From: Pseudogemmobacter sp044142105
GTDB taxonomy: Bacteria > Pseudomonadota > Alphaproteobacteria > Rhodobacterales > Rhodobacteraceae
Direction of reading: 5' to 3'
Assembly (NCBI RefSeq): GCF_044142105.1
Contig: NZ_JBGTYM010000002.1
Coordinates: forward strand, 558,001-622,000
DNA: 64,000 nt
In this document: piece by piece, positions 1 through 7,799 of the stretch
How the letters are laid out: each line of letters opens with the position of its first letter
Position numbering within the stretch: the first letter of the stretch is position 1
Notes under the pieces: generated by a model
What the model saw: the letters and a program-made list of their open reading frames with translations, nothing else
Databases searched by the model: none
Told to the model about the DNA's origin: nothing
Made by a program: the position numbers and the translations under genes

Positions 1-59
1 CTTGGACGCCGGGGCGGCTATCTTGCCGCCGGAACAAGGCCGCACGGGAGGACCCTGAG

Positions 60-746
60 ATGGCGATCCTGATCGTCGATGACGACCCTCGCCTGCGCGA
101 TCTGGTGCGGCTGGCGCTGGAGCGCGCCGGTCTAACCACGCTGACCGCCGCCGATGGCCGCAGCGCGCTGATCCATGCGGCGCGCGAAGCGCCCGAGATG
201 ATCGTCCTGGATGTGGGCCTGCCCGATATCGACGGGTTCGAGGTCTGCCGCCGCATCCGCGCCACATCGGATGTGCCGATCCTGTTCCTGACCGCGCGGG
301 ATGACGAGATCGACCGCATCCTCGGGCTGGAGCTGGGCGCAGATGACTATGTGACCAAGCCTTTCTCGCCGCGCGAGCTGTCGGCGCGCGTCAAGGCGAT
401 CCTCAAGCGCAGCGGCGCGGCGGCACCGGGCGGCCGTCCGCTGGCCCATGGCGCCATCCGGCTGGACCCGGCGGCGCGGGCCTGCCGGGTGGGGGTGGCG
501 GATGTGGCGCTGACCGGGACTGAATTCCGCATTCTTGAGCTGCTTCTGGCGCAGCCTGCCCGACTTCTGCCGCGCCTGCGGCTGATCGAGTCGATCTGGG
601 GCGCGGGCAGCCCGGTTTCCGACCGCACGCTGGACAGCCATCTGCGCAACCTGCGCGCCAAGCTTACGGTGGCGGGCGCGCCCGAGGCGATCGAGACCCT
701 GCATGGGCAGGGCCTGCGGCTGAGCCCGGCTCTGGCGGCGGAATGA
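60..746 (+). CDS. OmpR/PhoB-type response regulator
   Basis: Cytoplasmic transcription regulator of a two-component system. The N-terminal receiver domain (about residues 2-115) has the acidic pocket VDDDP at 6-10, the phospho-acceptor aspartate D51 in IVLDVGLPD, the switch threonine in FLTARD and the conserved lysine K100 in VTKPF. The C-terminal part (about 125-226) is a winged-helix DNA-binding domain, with the typical LTGTEFRILELL and SDRTLDSHLRNLRAKL stretches. The start follows a good Shine-Dalgarno (GGGAGG, 8 bases upstream). Its end overlaps the sensor kinase gene by 4 bases, so the two are translationally coupled and surely partners. The signal sensed and the target genes cannot be read from the sequence. 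Confidence 0.93.
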   Translation: MAILIVDDDPRLRDLVRLALERAGLTTLTAADGRSALIHAAREAPEMIVLDVGLPDIDGFEVCRRIRATSDVPILFLTARDDEIDRILGLELGADDYVTKPFSPRELSARVKAILKRSGAAAPGGRPLAHGAIRLDPAARACRVGVADVALTGTEFRILELLLAQPARLLPRLRLIESIWGAGSPVSDRTLDSHLRNLRAKLTVAGAPEAIETLHGQGLRLSPALAAE

Positions 747-1717
747 GCGGGCGGCGCTGGCGGCCCTCGCTGGCTTTCGTGTTGGGCGGGGCCCTGTGCG
801 GCACGCTCGCCCTGTCGCTGGCAGGGCTGCTGGTGTTGCGCACGCTGGGGCCCGATCTGGGTCGCCGCGAGACGGCGCTGGTGCTGGCCCTGCTGATCCT
901 GGGCGCGACGGGCCTCCTGGGCTGGCTGCTGTTGCGGTTGCTGCTGCGTCCGATCCGCGCGCTAGAGGCCTATGCGATAGCGGCACAGGGCGCGGCGGCG
1001 CCGCTGCCGCCCGAGCATTTCGGCACGCGGGAGACGCATCGCACGGCGCAGGCGGTGGTGGCCATGGCGACGGCGCTGCGCGACCGCGAGGCGGGCTTGC
1101 GCGCCTATTCCGACCATGTGACCCATGAGCTGAAGACCCCGGTTTCGGCGATCGTCGCGGCGGTCGAGATGCTGGAGGATGGCCCGTCGCGCGGGGCAGA
1201 AGAAACCGCGCTTCTCCAAGGACTTGCCGGGGCCGCACGGCAGATCGAGGGCCAGCTTTCGGCTCTGCGGGATGCCGCCCGGGCACGCGAGACGCGCTAT
1301 TTCGGCACGACCACCCTGGCCGCGCTGGTGGCCAGGCTGCGCGAAGATCACCCCGCCCTGATGATCCGTCTGGCGGGGGAAACTCTGGTCTTGCCAATGT
1401 CTTCCGAAGGTATGGCAATCGTCTTGCATCATCTGGCGCAGAATGCGCAGGAGGCCGGGGCGAAAATGCTGGTCCTGACTGCCCAGACGGGCGCGGACGG
1501 GGCGGTCCTGGACGTGCAGGATGACGGGCCGGGCATACCGGCGGCGTTGGCCGCGCGGATCTTTGAGCCCTTCTTCACGACAAGGCGGGACGAGGGCGGC
1601 ACAGGCATGGGGCTGACGATCCTGTCAAACCTGCTCGCGGCGCATGGCGCGACGGTGGAGGGCGTTCCCGCGCCGCGGGGCGCGCATCTGCGGCTGCAAT
1701 TCGCCGCCGCCGGCTAG
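743..1717 (+). CDS. Sensor histidine kinase with HAMP domain
   Basis: Membrane-bound sensor kinase of 324 residues that should phosphorylate the regulator encoded just upstream. Two hydrophobic segments (about residues 10-32 and 44-68) leave almost no periplasmic loop (about 10 residues), so it may sense membrane or intramembrane cues. A HAMP-like linker follows (about 65-118). The HisKA box has the phospho-acceptor H128 in THELKTP. The ATP-binding domain shows an N-box (LAQNAQEAG), a G1 box (DDGPGIP), an F region (FEPFFTTRR) and a G2 box (GGTGMGLTI), so it should be active. The small input domain is the notable feature. The start ATG overlaps the regulator's stop. Confidence 0.92.
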   Translation: MSGRRWRPSLAFVLGGALCGTLALSLAGLLVLRTLGPDLGRRETALVLALLILGATGLLGWLLLRLLLRPIRALEAYAIAAQGAAAPLPPEHFGTRETHRTAQAVVAMATALRDREAGLRAYSDHVTHELKTPVSAIVAAVEMLEDGPSRGAEETALLQGLAGAARQIEGQLSALRDAARARETRYFGTTTLAALVARLREDHPALMIRLAGETLVLPMSSEGMAIVLHHLAQNAQEAGAKMLVLTAQTGADGAVLDVQDDGPGIPAALAARIFEPFFTTRRDEGGTGMGLTILSNLLAAHGATVEGVPAPRGAHLRLQFAAAG

Positions 1718-1786
1718 GTGGCGAAAGCTGCGCTGGACTTGGCCCGCCAGTGGCGCAGGATGCCCGGACAGCGCAGGGGGAGCAGA

Positions 1787-2371
1787 ATGGAAGACGCCAA
1801 GGTCGCGGCCTGGTTTGCCAAGGCCGATCCGCATGACGGTGCGCTGGGCGCGCTGCGGGAACTGGTTCTGGGCGCGGGCCTGGAGGAGCGGTTCAAATGG
1901 CGCTCGCCCTGCTATTGCCTGGCGGATGGCAATGTCGCGACGCTGTGGTCCTTCACGGACCGTGCCGCCATCGGCTTTTTCAAGGGCACGCTTCTGCCCG
2001 ATCCGCAGGGGCTGCTGCAGGCTCCGGGTGAGAATTCGCGGGCGATGCGGGTGCTGAACTTCACCGATGCGGCGCAGGTGAAGGCCGCGGCCCCGGCGAT
2101 CCGCGGCTTTCTTGATGCAGCCATCCTGGCCGAGACGCGCGGCGAGGCGGTGGATTTCTCGCAAGGCCAGGCGATCGCGGCACCGGACGAATTGACCGAT
2201 GCGCTGGATGGAGATCCGGCGCTGGCGACCGCTTGGGCCGGGCTGACGCCGGGCCGCCAGCGCGGCTGGCTGGTGCACATCACGGGCGCGAAACAGGCCA
2301 CCACGCGCAAGGCGCGCATCGCCAAGGCCGCGCCGCGAATCCTTGCGGGCAAGGGGCCGAACGACCGATAG
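1787..2371 (+). CDS. YdeI/DUF1801-family protein
   Basis: Small cytoplasmic protein (194 residues) of the YdeI/OmpD-associated, DUF1801-like family. The N-terminal half carries the family's look (FKWRSPCYCL, then a stretch on uptake or change of size, IGFFKGTLLPDP). The C-terminal tail is the usual basic region after GWLVHITGAKQ, rich in lysine and arginine (TTRKARIAKAAPRIL). The biochemical role of the family is not established; some members are linked to stress or antimicrobial peptide resistance. I chose the ATG at 1787 because a GGGGGAG Shine-Dalgarno sits just before it; a GTG at 1718 would extend it by 23 poor residues. It follows the sensor kinase gene and may be co-transcribed with it. 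Confidence 0.8.
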   Translation: MEDAKVAAWFAKADPHDGALGALRELVLGAGLEERFKWRSPCYCLADGNVATLWSFTDRAAIGFFKGTLLPDPQGLLQAPGENSRAMRVLNFTDAAQVKAAAPAIRGFLDAAILAETRGEAVDFSQGQAIAAPDELTDALDGDPALATAWAGLTPGRQRGWLVHITGAKQATTRKARIAKAAPRILAGKGPNDR

Positions 2372-2435
2372 ATGTTATGTCTCGTCAGGCAGGCCGGGCC
2401 TTTCCTGTCCGAAGACGCTCCGTCACAGCGCGCCG

Positions 2436-2822
2436 CTAGGCCGCCGCGCGCGGGGCCAGGATGCGGGGCAGGTGCTGCTCGACGAAGCGCACCAGCGCCA
2501 CGACATGATCCGCCGCTTCTGCGCCCAGAGGCGTCAGACTGTATTCGACATGCGGTGGCACCACGGGCAGGGCCACACGCAGGACGAAACCGTCGGCTTC
2601 CAGCTCTTGCAGGGTCTGCGCCAGCATCCTTTCGCTGATGCCCGCCACGCGCCGCCGCAGGGCGGAAAAACGGTGCGGCCCGGTCGTCAGCGCCAGCATG
2701 ACCAGCGTGCCCCAGCGGCTGGTCAGATGTTGCAGCACCGGGCGCGAGGGGCAATCGGCGGCAAGGACATTGCCATGCTCCCATTTCGCGATCAGCGCCT
2801 GTGCGTCGGATGCCGTGGTCAT
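2436..2822 (-). CDS. HxlR-family winged-helix transcriptional regulator
   Basis: Small dimeric DNA-binding repressor or activator of the HxlR (DUF24) family. The signature region CPSRPVLQHLTSRWGTLVML is followed by RFSALRRRVAGISERMLAQTL, which is the recognition helix, and by VEYSLTPLG, the wing. The family cysteine is present (residue 24 here), so redox or electrophile sensing as in the YodB/HypR subgroup is possible but not shown. The ATG at 2822 has an AGGG Shine-Dalgarno; an upstream ATG at 2837 lacks one. It is divergent from the NmrA-type oxidoreductase gene, with an inverted repeat between them. This is the usual genomic arrangement of such regulators with their target oxidoreductase. 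Confidence 0.92.
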   Translation of the reverse strand: MTTASDAQALIAKWEHGNVLAADCPSRPVLQHLTSRWGTLVMLALTTGPHRFSALRRRVAGISERMLAQTLQELEADGFVLRVALPVVPPHVEYSLTPLGAEAADHVVALVRFVEQHLPRILAPRAAA

Positions 2823-2837
2823 GTGCGGCCCTGCCAT

Positions 2838-2876
2838 ATACTTACAAAAACGTGCGTACTTCTTTTTCGTAAGTAA
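2838..2876. promoter_or_regulatory. Inverted repeat, likely HxlR operator in divergent promoter
   Basis: The arms TACTTACAAAAA (starting about 2839) and TTTTTCGTAAGTA (ending about 2876) form an imperfect inverted repeat. It lies in the gap between the regulator gene (leftward) and the oxidoreductase gene (rightward). A second GTAC half-site, CGTGCGTAC, lies between the arms. Paired TAC/GTA half-sites are the known binding pattern of HxlR-family dimers, so this is the probable operator. No binding has been shown. Confidence 0.65.
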
Positions 2877-2929
2877 TCATGCGAGTCAAGACCCATCGCA
2901 TGACCCCGCTGGGGAAGAGGAGAAAGACC

Positions 2930-3775
2930 ATGACGACGATTGCCGTGACCGGGGCCACCGGACAACTGGGCCGCCTTGCCATTGCCGCGCTCAAGGCGCG
3001 CGGCGCCGCCCCCATCGCGCTGGCGCGTGACCCGGCCAAGGCCGCGGATCTGGGCGTTGAAGTTCGGGCCTTTGATTATTTCAGGGCTGATGCGGCGGCG
3101 TTGAAGGGGGTCGATGTTCTTGTCCTGATCTCGACCAATGACTTCAACGACCGTGTCGGCCAGCATCGCCGGGTGATCGCGGCGGCGAAGGCGGCCGGCG
3201 TCAAGCGGGTGGTCTATACCTCGATCCTGCGCGCCGACAGTTCGGCGATGAAGGCGCTGGCCAGTGACCATGCGGCCACGGAAGAGGCGCTGAAGGCCGC
3301 GGGTCTGACGAGCACGCTGCTGCGCAACGGCTGGTATACCGAGAACTACACGGGTGCGCTGGGCGCGGCGATTGCGCATGGCGCTGTGATCGGTGCCGCG
3401 GGCGAGGGCAAGATTTCCTCGGCGGCGCGCAAGGATTATGCCGAGGCCATCGCGGTGACCGCGCTGGGCGAGGGGCATGACAACAGGGTCTACGAGCTTG
3501 CGGGCGATACGGCCCATACCGGGGCGGAATTTGCCGCGGCGGTTGCGGCGGCTTCGGGCAAGCCGGTGGCCTATGTGAACCTGTCGGAAGCCGACTATGC
3601 CAAGGCGCTGGAAGGGTTCGGTCTGCCGGCCGGGTTCGCGGCCACGCTTGCGGAATGCGACTATCAGTCGGGCCATGGCGCGCTGTTCGATGACAGCCAC
3701 ACCCTCAGCCGCCTGATCGGACGCCCCACCACGCCGATGGCCGAAACCGTTGCCGCGGCGGTCAAGGCGCTCTGA
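2930..3775 (+). CDS. NmrA-like NAD(P)-binding quinone oxidoreductase (QOR2/QorB type)
   Basis: Atypical short-chain dehydrogenase of 281 residues, resembling NAD(P)H:quinone oxidoreductase 2 (QorB/YtfG). The Rossmann nucleotide-binding motif TGATGQLGRLA is at residues 7-17 and a second strand ends in ALARDP (cofactor specificity loop). SDR hallmark residues for catalysis are not of the classical YxxxK type, as in NmrA relatives; HNGWYTENYTG (about 140-150) is typical of the QOR2 group. It likely reduces quinones in the cytoplasm and may answer electrophile stress. The start at 2930 has a strong purine-rich Shine-Dalgarno (GGGGAAGAGGAG). It is divergent from the HxlR gene, whose product probably controls it. 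Confidence 0.88.
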   Translation: MTTIAVTGATGQLGRLAIAALKARGAAPIALARDPAKAADLGVEVRAFDYFRADAAALKGVDVLVLISTNDFNDRVGQHRRVIAAAKAAGVKRVVYTSILRADSSAMKALASDHAATEEALKAAGLTSTLLRNGWYTENYTGALGAAIAHGAVIGAAGEGKISSAARKDYAEAIAVTALGEGHDNRVYELAGDTAHTGAEFAAAVAAASGKPVAYVNLSEADYAKALEGFGLPAGFAATLAECDYQSGHGALFDDSHTLSRLIGRPTTPMAETVAAAVKAL

Positions 3776-3867
3776 TCGGTCGCAAATCCGTCTGATATGG
3801 TCCCCTGCCGCCTTGGCGGGGGGCCGCTGTTCGGGCTAGTCAGGGGATGGAAGAGATGGAGACCCCG

Positions 3868-4278
3868 ATGAGCCGCGACACCACCCTTGCCCTGATCCAG
3901 CGCTATTACGATGCTTTCAATGCCGGCGATGCCGCGGGCATGCTGGCTTGCGTGACCGATGATGTCGAGCATCGGGTGAACGAAGGCGCGCATCGCATTG
4001 GCCGCGAGAAATTTGCCGAATTCTGCGGCCATATGGGCGTGAGCTATCGCGAACAGCTCAAGGACATGGTGATCTTTGCCAATGATGCGGGCGACCGGGC
4101 GGCGGCAGAGTTTGTCGTCCATGGCACCTATCTGCAAACCGATCCCGGCCTGCCCGAAGCCAAGGGACAGACCTATATCCTGCCCGCCGGCGGGTTTTTC
4201 GACGTGAAGGGCGGCAAGATCGCGCGCATCACCACCTTCTACAACCTGAACGACTGGATCGCGCAGGTTTCCAAGTGA
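3868..4278 (+). CDS. SnoaL-like / NTF2-fold protein
   Basis: About 136-residue protein of the NTF2-like superfamily, a cone-shaped fold used for small-molecule isomerases, hydrolases and carriers. The N-terminal helix IQRYYDAFNAGDAAGMLAC followed by VTDDVEHRVNEG is the standard opening of this fold, and the end (GGKIARITTFYNLNDW) is the standard last strand. Substrate is not evident. Three in-frame ATGs (3847, 3856, 3868) exist; 3868 has the best-placed GGAG. It overlaps the acetyltransferase gene by 4 bases, so the two are co-translated and may act in one small-molecule pathway. Confidence 0.8.
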   Translation: MSRDTTLALIQRYYDAFNAGDAAGMLACVTDDVEHRVNEGAHRIGREKFAEFCGHMGVSYREQLKDMVIFANDAGDRAAAEFVVHGTYLQTDPGLPEAKGQTYILPAGGFFDVKGGKIARITTFYNLNDWIAQVSK

Positions 4279-4874
4279 GCGCGCCGGGCGATGTGACCGT
4301 CCGTGCCCTGACCGGCGCCGCGCTTGAGGCGGCGCTGGACGGCGTGGCCGCGCTGCGCATCGCCGTCTTCCGCGACTGGCCCTATCTGTATGACGGCTCG
4401 CTTGAATATGAGCGGACCTATCTTCAGACCTACCGCGACAGTCCCGGCGCGCTGCTGGTCGGCGCTTTCGACGGCGACCGGCTGATCGGCGCCTCGACCG
4501 CGACGCCGATGGAGGACCATGCCGAGGCCTTTGCCGAACCGCTGGCGCGGATCGGCCTGCCGGTCGAGAGCATCTATTACGGCGCGGAATCGGTCTTGCT
4601 GCCCGCCTATCGCGGCCGTGGCCTGGGTCATCGCTTCTTCGATCTGCGCGAAGCCCATGCCCGCGCGCTTGGCCGGAGCCATGTCGCCTTCTGTTCGGTC
4701 AAGCGGCCCGAGGATCACCCGTTGCGCCCGGCCTATGCGCGCACCAATGACGCGTTCTGGCGCAAGCGGGGCTATGCGCCGCTGCCGGGCGTCATGGCCG
4801 AGTTTAGCTGGCGCGATCTGGGCGACAGCGTCGAAACGGCGAAGCCGCTGCAATTCTGGATGCGCGCGCTCTGA
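4275..4874 (+). CDS. GNAT-family N-acetyltransferase
   Basis: Acyl-CoA-dependent N-acetyltransferase of 199 residues. Motif A, which binds the acetyl-CoA pyrophosphate, reads VLLPAYRGRGLGHRFFDLRE (about residues 110-129) and has the Q/RxxGxG/A pattern. The preceding strand ESIYYGAESVLL and the later FCSVKRPEDHP fit the fold. The region between is long for a minimal GNAT, as in YhbS-like or enzyme-specific members. Substrate is unknown. The start ATG overlaps the stop of the SnoaL-like gene, so the pair forms a small operon ahead of infA. Confidence 0.85.
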   Translation: MSAPGDVTVRALTGAALEAALDGVAALRIAVFRDWPYLYDGSLEYERTYLQTYRDSPGALLVGAFDGDRLIGASTATPMEDHAEAFAEPLARIGLPVESIYYGAESVLLPAYRGRGLGHRFFDLREAHARALGRSHVAFCSVKRPEDHPLRPAYARTNDAFWRKRGYAPLPGVMAEFSWRDLGDSVETAKPLQFWMRAL

Positions 4875-4987
4875 CCGGGCAGAGACGGGATCGGTCAGAT
4901 TCCGCTTGAATATCCGCCGCAGCGGGCGCATATGCCCGGCCACAAGGCCTGCGGCTCCCGCGGGCCCAACCCCTTTTCGGAGTGACC

Positions 4988-5206
4988 ATGGCCAAGGAAG
5001 ACATTCTCGAATTCCCCGGTGTCGTGAAGGAACTCTTGCCGAACGCGACATTCAAGGTCGAACTCGACAATGGCCATGAACTGATCGCGACGATGGCAGG
5101 CAAGATGCGCAAGAATCGCATCCGTGTTCTGGCGGGCGACAAGGTGCAGGTGGAGATGACCCCCTATGACCTGTCCAAGGGCCGCATCAACTATCGCTTC
5201 AAGTAA
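4988..5206 (+). CDS. infA: Translation initiation factor IF-1
   Basis: Essential 72-residue OB-fold protein that binds the A site of the 30S subunit and assists IF-2 and IF-3. The sequence is canonical across its length: MAKEDILEFPGVVKELLPN at the start, FKVELDNGHELIATMAGKMR in the middle and the ending SKGRINYRFK. The in-frame ATG at 4982 is two codons upstream; 4988 gives the standard family start. It lies 9 bases before maf and heads the infA-maf-RNase E/G-yacG run found in Rhodobacterales. Confidence 0.98.
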   Translation: MAKEDILEFPGVVKELLPNATFKVELDNGHELIATMAGKMRKNRIRVLAGDKVQVEMTPYDLSKGRINYRFK

Positions 5207-5215
5207 GGCCCAGCC

Positions 5216-5791
5216 TTGCGACTGATCCTTGGCAGCGCCAGCCCGCGCCGCAAAGAGCTCTTGGCGCAGATGGGCCTGGTGCCCGATGCGATCCTGCCCC
5301 CCGACATCGACGAGGATCCCCGCAAGGGCGAATTGCCGCGCCCCTATGCGGCCCGTCTGGCGCGCGAGAAGGCGCTGGCGGTCGCGGCGGATGCCGATGA
5401 CATCATCCTTTGCGCCGACACGACCGTGGCCCTGGGCCGCCGCATCCTGGGCAAGCCTGCCGATGCCGCCGAGGCGGCCGCGTTCCTGACCCTGCTGGGG
5501 GGGCGGCGGCATGAGGTGATCACCGCTGTCGCCGTGCGCCGGGGCGACCGCATCTGGGCGCGCGAAAGCGTAAGCACGGTCAAGATGAAGCGCCTGTCGG
5601 ATGTCGAGCTGAACACCTATCTCGCCAGCGGCGAATGGCAGGGCAAGGCGGGCGGCTATGGCATCCAGGGCCTGGCCGGAGCCTTCATCCCTTGGATTTC
5701 TGGCACATTCTCGGGCATCATGGGCCTGCCGGTGGCGGAAACCGCGCAGCTTTTGGCCGCGGCGGGTTATCCGGTCTGGAGGCAGGCATGA
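5216..5791 (+). CDS. maf: Maf-family nucleotide pyrophosphatase
   Basis: Cytoplasmic nucleoside triphosphate pyrophosphatase of 191 residues. It is thought to remove non-canonical or modified nucleotides (dTTP/UTP or m7GTP type). The N-terminal family motif SASPRRKELL is at residues 7-16; the catalytic centre includes ADTTVALG (about 68-75), with the aspartate used as general base. KPADAAEA and GYGIQGLAGAF complete the pattern. The start is a TTG at 5216, since no ATG or GTG gives the full N-terminus (MRLILGSASPRR). It overlaps the next gene by 4 bases. Confidence 0.93.
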   Translation: MRLILGSASPRRKELLAQMGLVPDAILPPDIDEDPRKGELPRPYAARLAREKALAVAADADDIILCADTTVALGRRILGKPADAAEAAAFLTLLGGRRHEVITAVAVRRGDRIWARESVSTVKMKRLSDVELNTYLASGEWQGKAGGYGIQGLAGAFIPWISGTFSGIMGLPVAETAQLLAAAGYPVWRQA

Positions 5792-6840
5792 AAGGCCGCG
5801 TGCTGGTGCTGGACCATCTTGACGGGCGCGAGATCGCGGCCCTGATGGTCGATGGGCATCTGGAAGAGCTGGCGCTGGACCCGGCCGGGGACGAGCCGCT
5901 TCCCGGCGCCATCTACCGCGCCGTCGCCGACCGTCCGATGAAAGGGCAGGGCGGCCTTTTCGTGTCGCTGCCCGGCGGGCTGTCGGGTTTTCTGCGCCAG
6001 GTCTCGGGCATTTCGCCCGGCCAGCGCCTGCTGGTGCAGGTGACCGGCCCCGCCGAGCCGGGCAAGGCGCTGCCGGTGACCACGCGGCTTCTGTTCAAGT
6101 CGCGCTTCGCCATCGTCACCCCCGGCGCGCCCGGCCTGAACATCAGCCGCCGCATCCGCGACGAGGCTGCGCGCGACGCGCTGGAAGGCCTTGCCAGCGC
6201 CGGAATGGCCGGGGCGGACGAGGGCCTGGGCCTGATCCTGCGTTCGGCCTGTCTGGGCGCGGATGAGGACGACATCGCCGCCGACATCGCCCAGATGCGC
6301 GATCTGGCCGAGGCGATGCTGGGCGATCTTCAGGGCGGGCCGGAACTTCTGCTCGACGGTCCCGGCGCCCATGACCTGGCCCTGCGGGACTGGACCGACC
6401 CCGAACCTGACGAAGTGGCCGAGGGGGAGGGCGCCCTGGCGGACCATGGCGTCCACGAGGCGCTGGATGCGCTTCTGGCGCCGCGCGTCGAGCTGCCCGG
6501 TGGCGGGCATATGTGGCTGGAGCCCACGCGCGCGCTGGTCGCGGTGGATGTGAACACGGGCCCCGACACCTCGCCCGCGGCGGCGCTGAAGGCCAATGTC
6601 GCGGCCGCCCGCGACCTGCCGCGCCAGTTGCGGTTGCGCGGCCTGGGCGGGCAGGTCGTGGTGGATTTCGCCCCGATCCCGAAGAAGGAGCGGCACATCC
6701 TGGACCAGGTGATCAAGGCCGCCTTCAAATCCGAGGGCGAGGCGCATCTTGCCGGATGGACGCCGCTGGGCCTTTACGAGCTGACCCGCCGCCGCGACCG
6801 CCTGCCGCTGGCGGGCCTTTTGCCGGGGGCGGGGCGATGA
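5788..6840 (+). CDS. Ribonuclease E/G family protein (short form)
   Basis: Endoribonuclease of the RNase E/G family, 350 residues, so close to a minimal catalytic unit. The magnesium-binding aspartates are visible in LVAVDVNTGPDT (about 248-260) and VVVDFAPIPKK (about 288-298). ISRRIRDEAARDAL matches the sensor region for 5'-monophosphate ends. It ends soon after LGLYELTRRRDR and lacks the CPxCxGxG zinc-link cysteines of full RNase E/G. Whether it processes rRNA, as RNase G does, or helps in general mRNA turnover is not clear. The start ATG overlaps the maf stop; the end overlaps yacG by 4 bases, so the four genes form one operon. Confidence 0.87.
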   Translation: MKGRVLVLDHLDGREIAALMVDGHLEELALDPAGDEPLPGAIYRAVADRPMKGQGGLFVSLPGGLSGFLRQVSGISPGQRLLVQVTGPAEPGKALPVTTRLLFKSRFAIVTPGAPGLNISRRIRDEAARDALEGLASAGMAGADEGLGLILRSACLGADEDDIAADIAQMRDLAEAMLGDLQGGPELLLDGPGAHDLALRDWTDPEPDEVAEGEGALADHGVHEALDALLAPRVELPGGGHMWLEPTRALVAVDVNTGPDTSPAAALKANVAAARDLPRQLRLRGLGGQVVVDFAPIPKKERHILDQVIKAAFKSEGEAHLAGWTPLGLYELTRRRDRLPLAGLLPGAGR

Positions 6841-7007
6841 GCTGCCCGATCTGCGGCAAGGAAACCGTGCAGGCCTATCGCCCCTTCTGCTCGCGCCGCT
6901 GCGCCGATGTGGACCTCGCGCGCTGGCTGGGCGGCGGCTATGCCATTCCGGGCGATGCCGAGAAAGACCCGGTCGATCCGCAGCAATCGGAAAAGCCTCG
7001 CCAATAG
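6837..7007 (+). CDS. yacG: DNA gyrase inhibitor YacG (zinc-binding)
   Basis: Short zinc-finger protein of 56 residues. The four-cysteine site is CPICGK (C3, C6) and FCSRRC (C18, C22), followed by the family's ARWLGGGYAIPG. E. coli YacG binds GyrB and blocks DNA binding by gyrase, and the same role is inferred here. It overlaps the RNase E/G gene by 4 bases, the usual neighbourhood in alphaproteobacteria. The tail after residue 40 is short, acidic and charged. Confidence 0.93.
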   Translation: MSCPICGKETVQAYRPFCSRRCADVDLARWLGGGYAIPGDAEKDPVDPQQSEKPRQ

Positions 7008-7066
7008 CGTCGCTTTCCCTCTGGACAGCCCCCCGCAGCTTGAGTATCACCCGCCCACCAAACGGT

Positions 7067-7142
7067 GCCCAGATAGCTCAGTTGGTAGAGCAGCGGATTG
7101 AAAATCCGCGTGTCGCTGGTTCGATTCCGGCTCTGGGCACCA
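7067..7142 (+). tRNA. tRNA-Phe (GAA)
   Basis: The acceptor stem pairs GCCCAGA with TCTGGGC, the D arm includes AGCTCAGTTGGTAGAGC, the anticodon loop is TTGAAAA with stem GCGGA/TCCGC, and the T arm has GGTTCGATTCC. The CCA end is encoded (7140-7142). It is the last recognisable core gene before the accessory block. Confidence 0.97.
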
Positions 7143-7281
7143 CTTAATCTCCTGAAATCGCTGGATATTTTGCGCGAGTTGGCCTGCCACTTCCGAAGCT
7201 TCATCGCGTGCTGGGTATCACTGGGGTATCAATGACTTCGGATGGCGATTGAGTAGCCGAACGAGTCAGTCGCGCTGAGCC

Positions 7282-7780
7282 TGACCTGCCACTGGTTTAT
7301 CATCCAGCCACGACCGGAGTCCTGTGGTCATTTACGCCTGTCGGCGCGGTTTGAGCAATCGCCCGGCGCGCGGAACTCTCATCGTGTGCAGCGGGTCGGG
7401 CGATTGCGTTGGTCAGGTGCAGGGCGAAGCCTGCGGGGGTCTGGTAGCCAAGGGCCGAATGGGGCCGCGTGGTGTTGTAGTCCGTGACCCAGGCGGTGAT
7501 CAGATGGCGGGCATGGGCCAGGTTGCGGAACAGGGTCTCGTTCAGGAACTCGTCCCGCATCCGGCCGTTGAAGCTCTCCACAAAGCCATTCTGCATGGGC
7601 TTGCCGGGCGCGATGTAATGCCATGCGAACTTGTGCTCGGCGCACCACCTCAGGATCGCGTTCGAGGTCAGTTCCGTGCCGTTGTCCGACACGATCATCC
7701 CGGGCCTGCCGCGACGTTCGATCAGCGCGGTCAGTTCCCGGGCCACGCGACGGCCCGAGATCGAGGTGGCTTGGTCGTCG
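7282..7780 (-). mobile_element. IS3-family transposase remnant (3' end plus terminal repeat)
   Basis: The leftward reading frame from about 7780 to 7300 encodes the C-terminal half of an IS3-type OrfB integrase. It has the second catalytic aspartate in VSDNGTELTS and the glutamate region in HYIAPGKPMQNGFVESFNG, followed by the helix YNTTRPHSALGYQTP. The reading frame continues upstream to TSISGRRVARELTAL and then stops matching near 7780, so OrfA and the first part of OrfB are gone. The terminal sequence TGACCTGCC at 7282 is probably the right inverted repeat, because a decayed second copy of the same end occurs at 48553. It lies just downstream of the methyltransferase gene and is not functional. 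Confidence 0.85.
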
Positions 7781-7799
7781 GATCCTTGGGATCAGGCGC

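Noticed and set aside
132..1418. A 428-codon frame opposite the response regulator and kinase genes
   Set aside because: Arg/Pro/Ala-rich shadow of high-GC genes on the other strand; no domain, no ribosome site.
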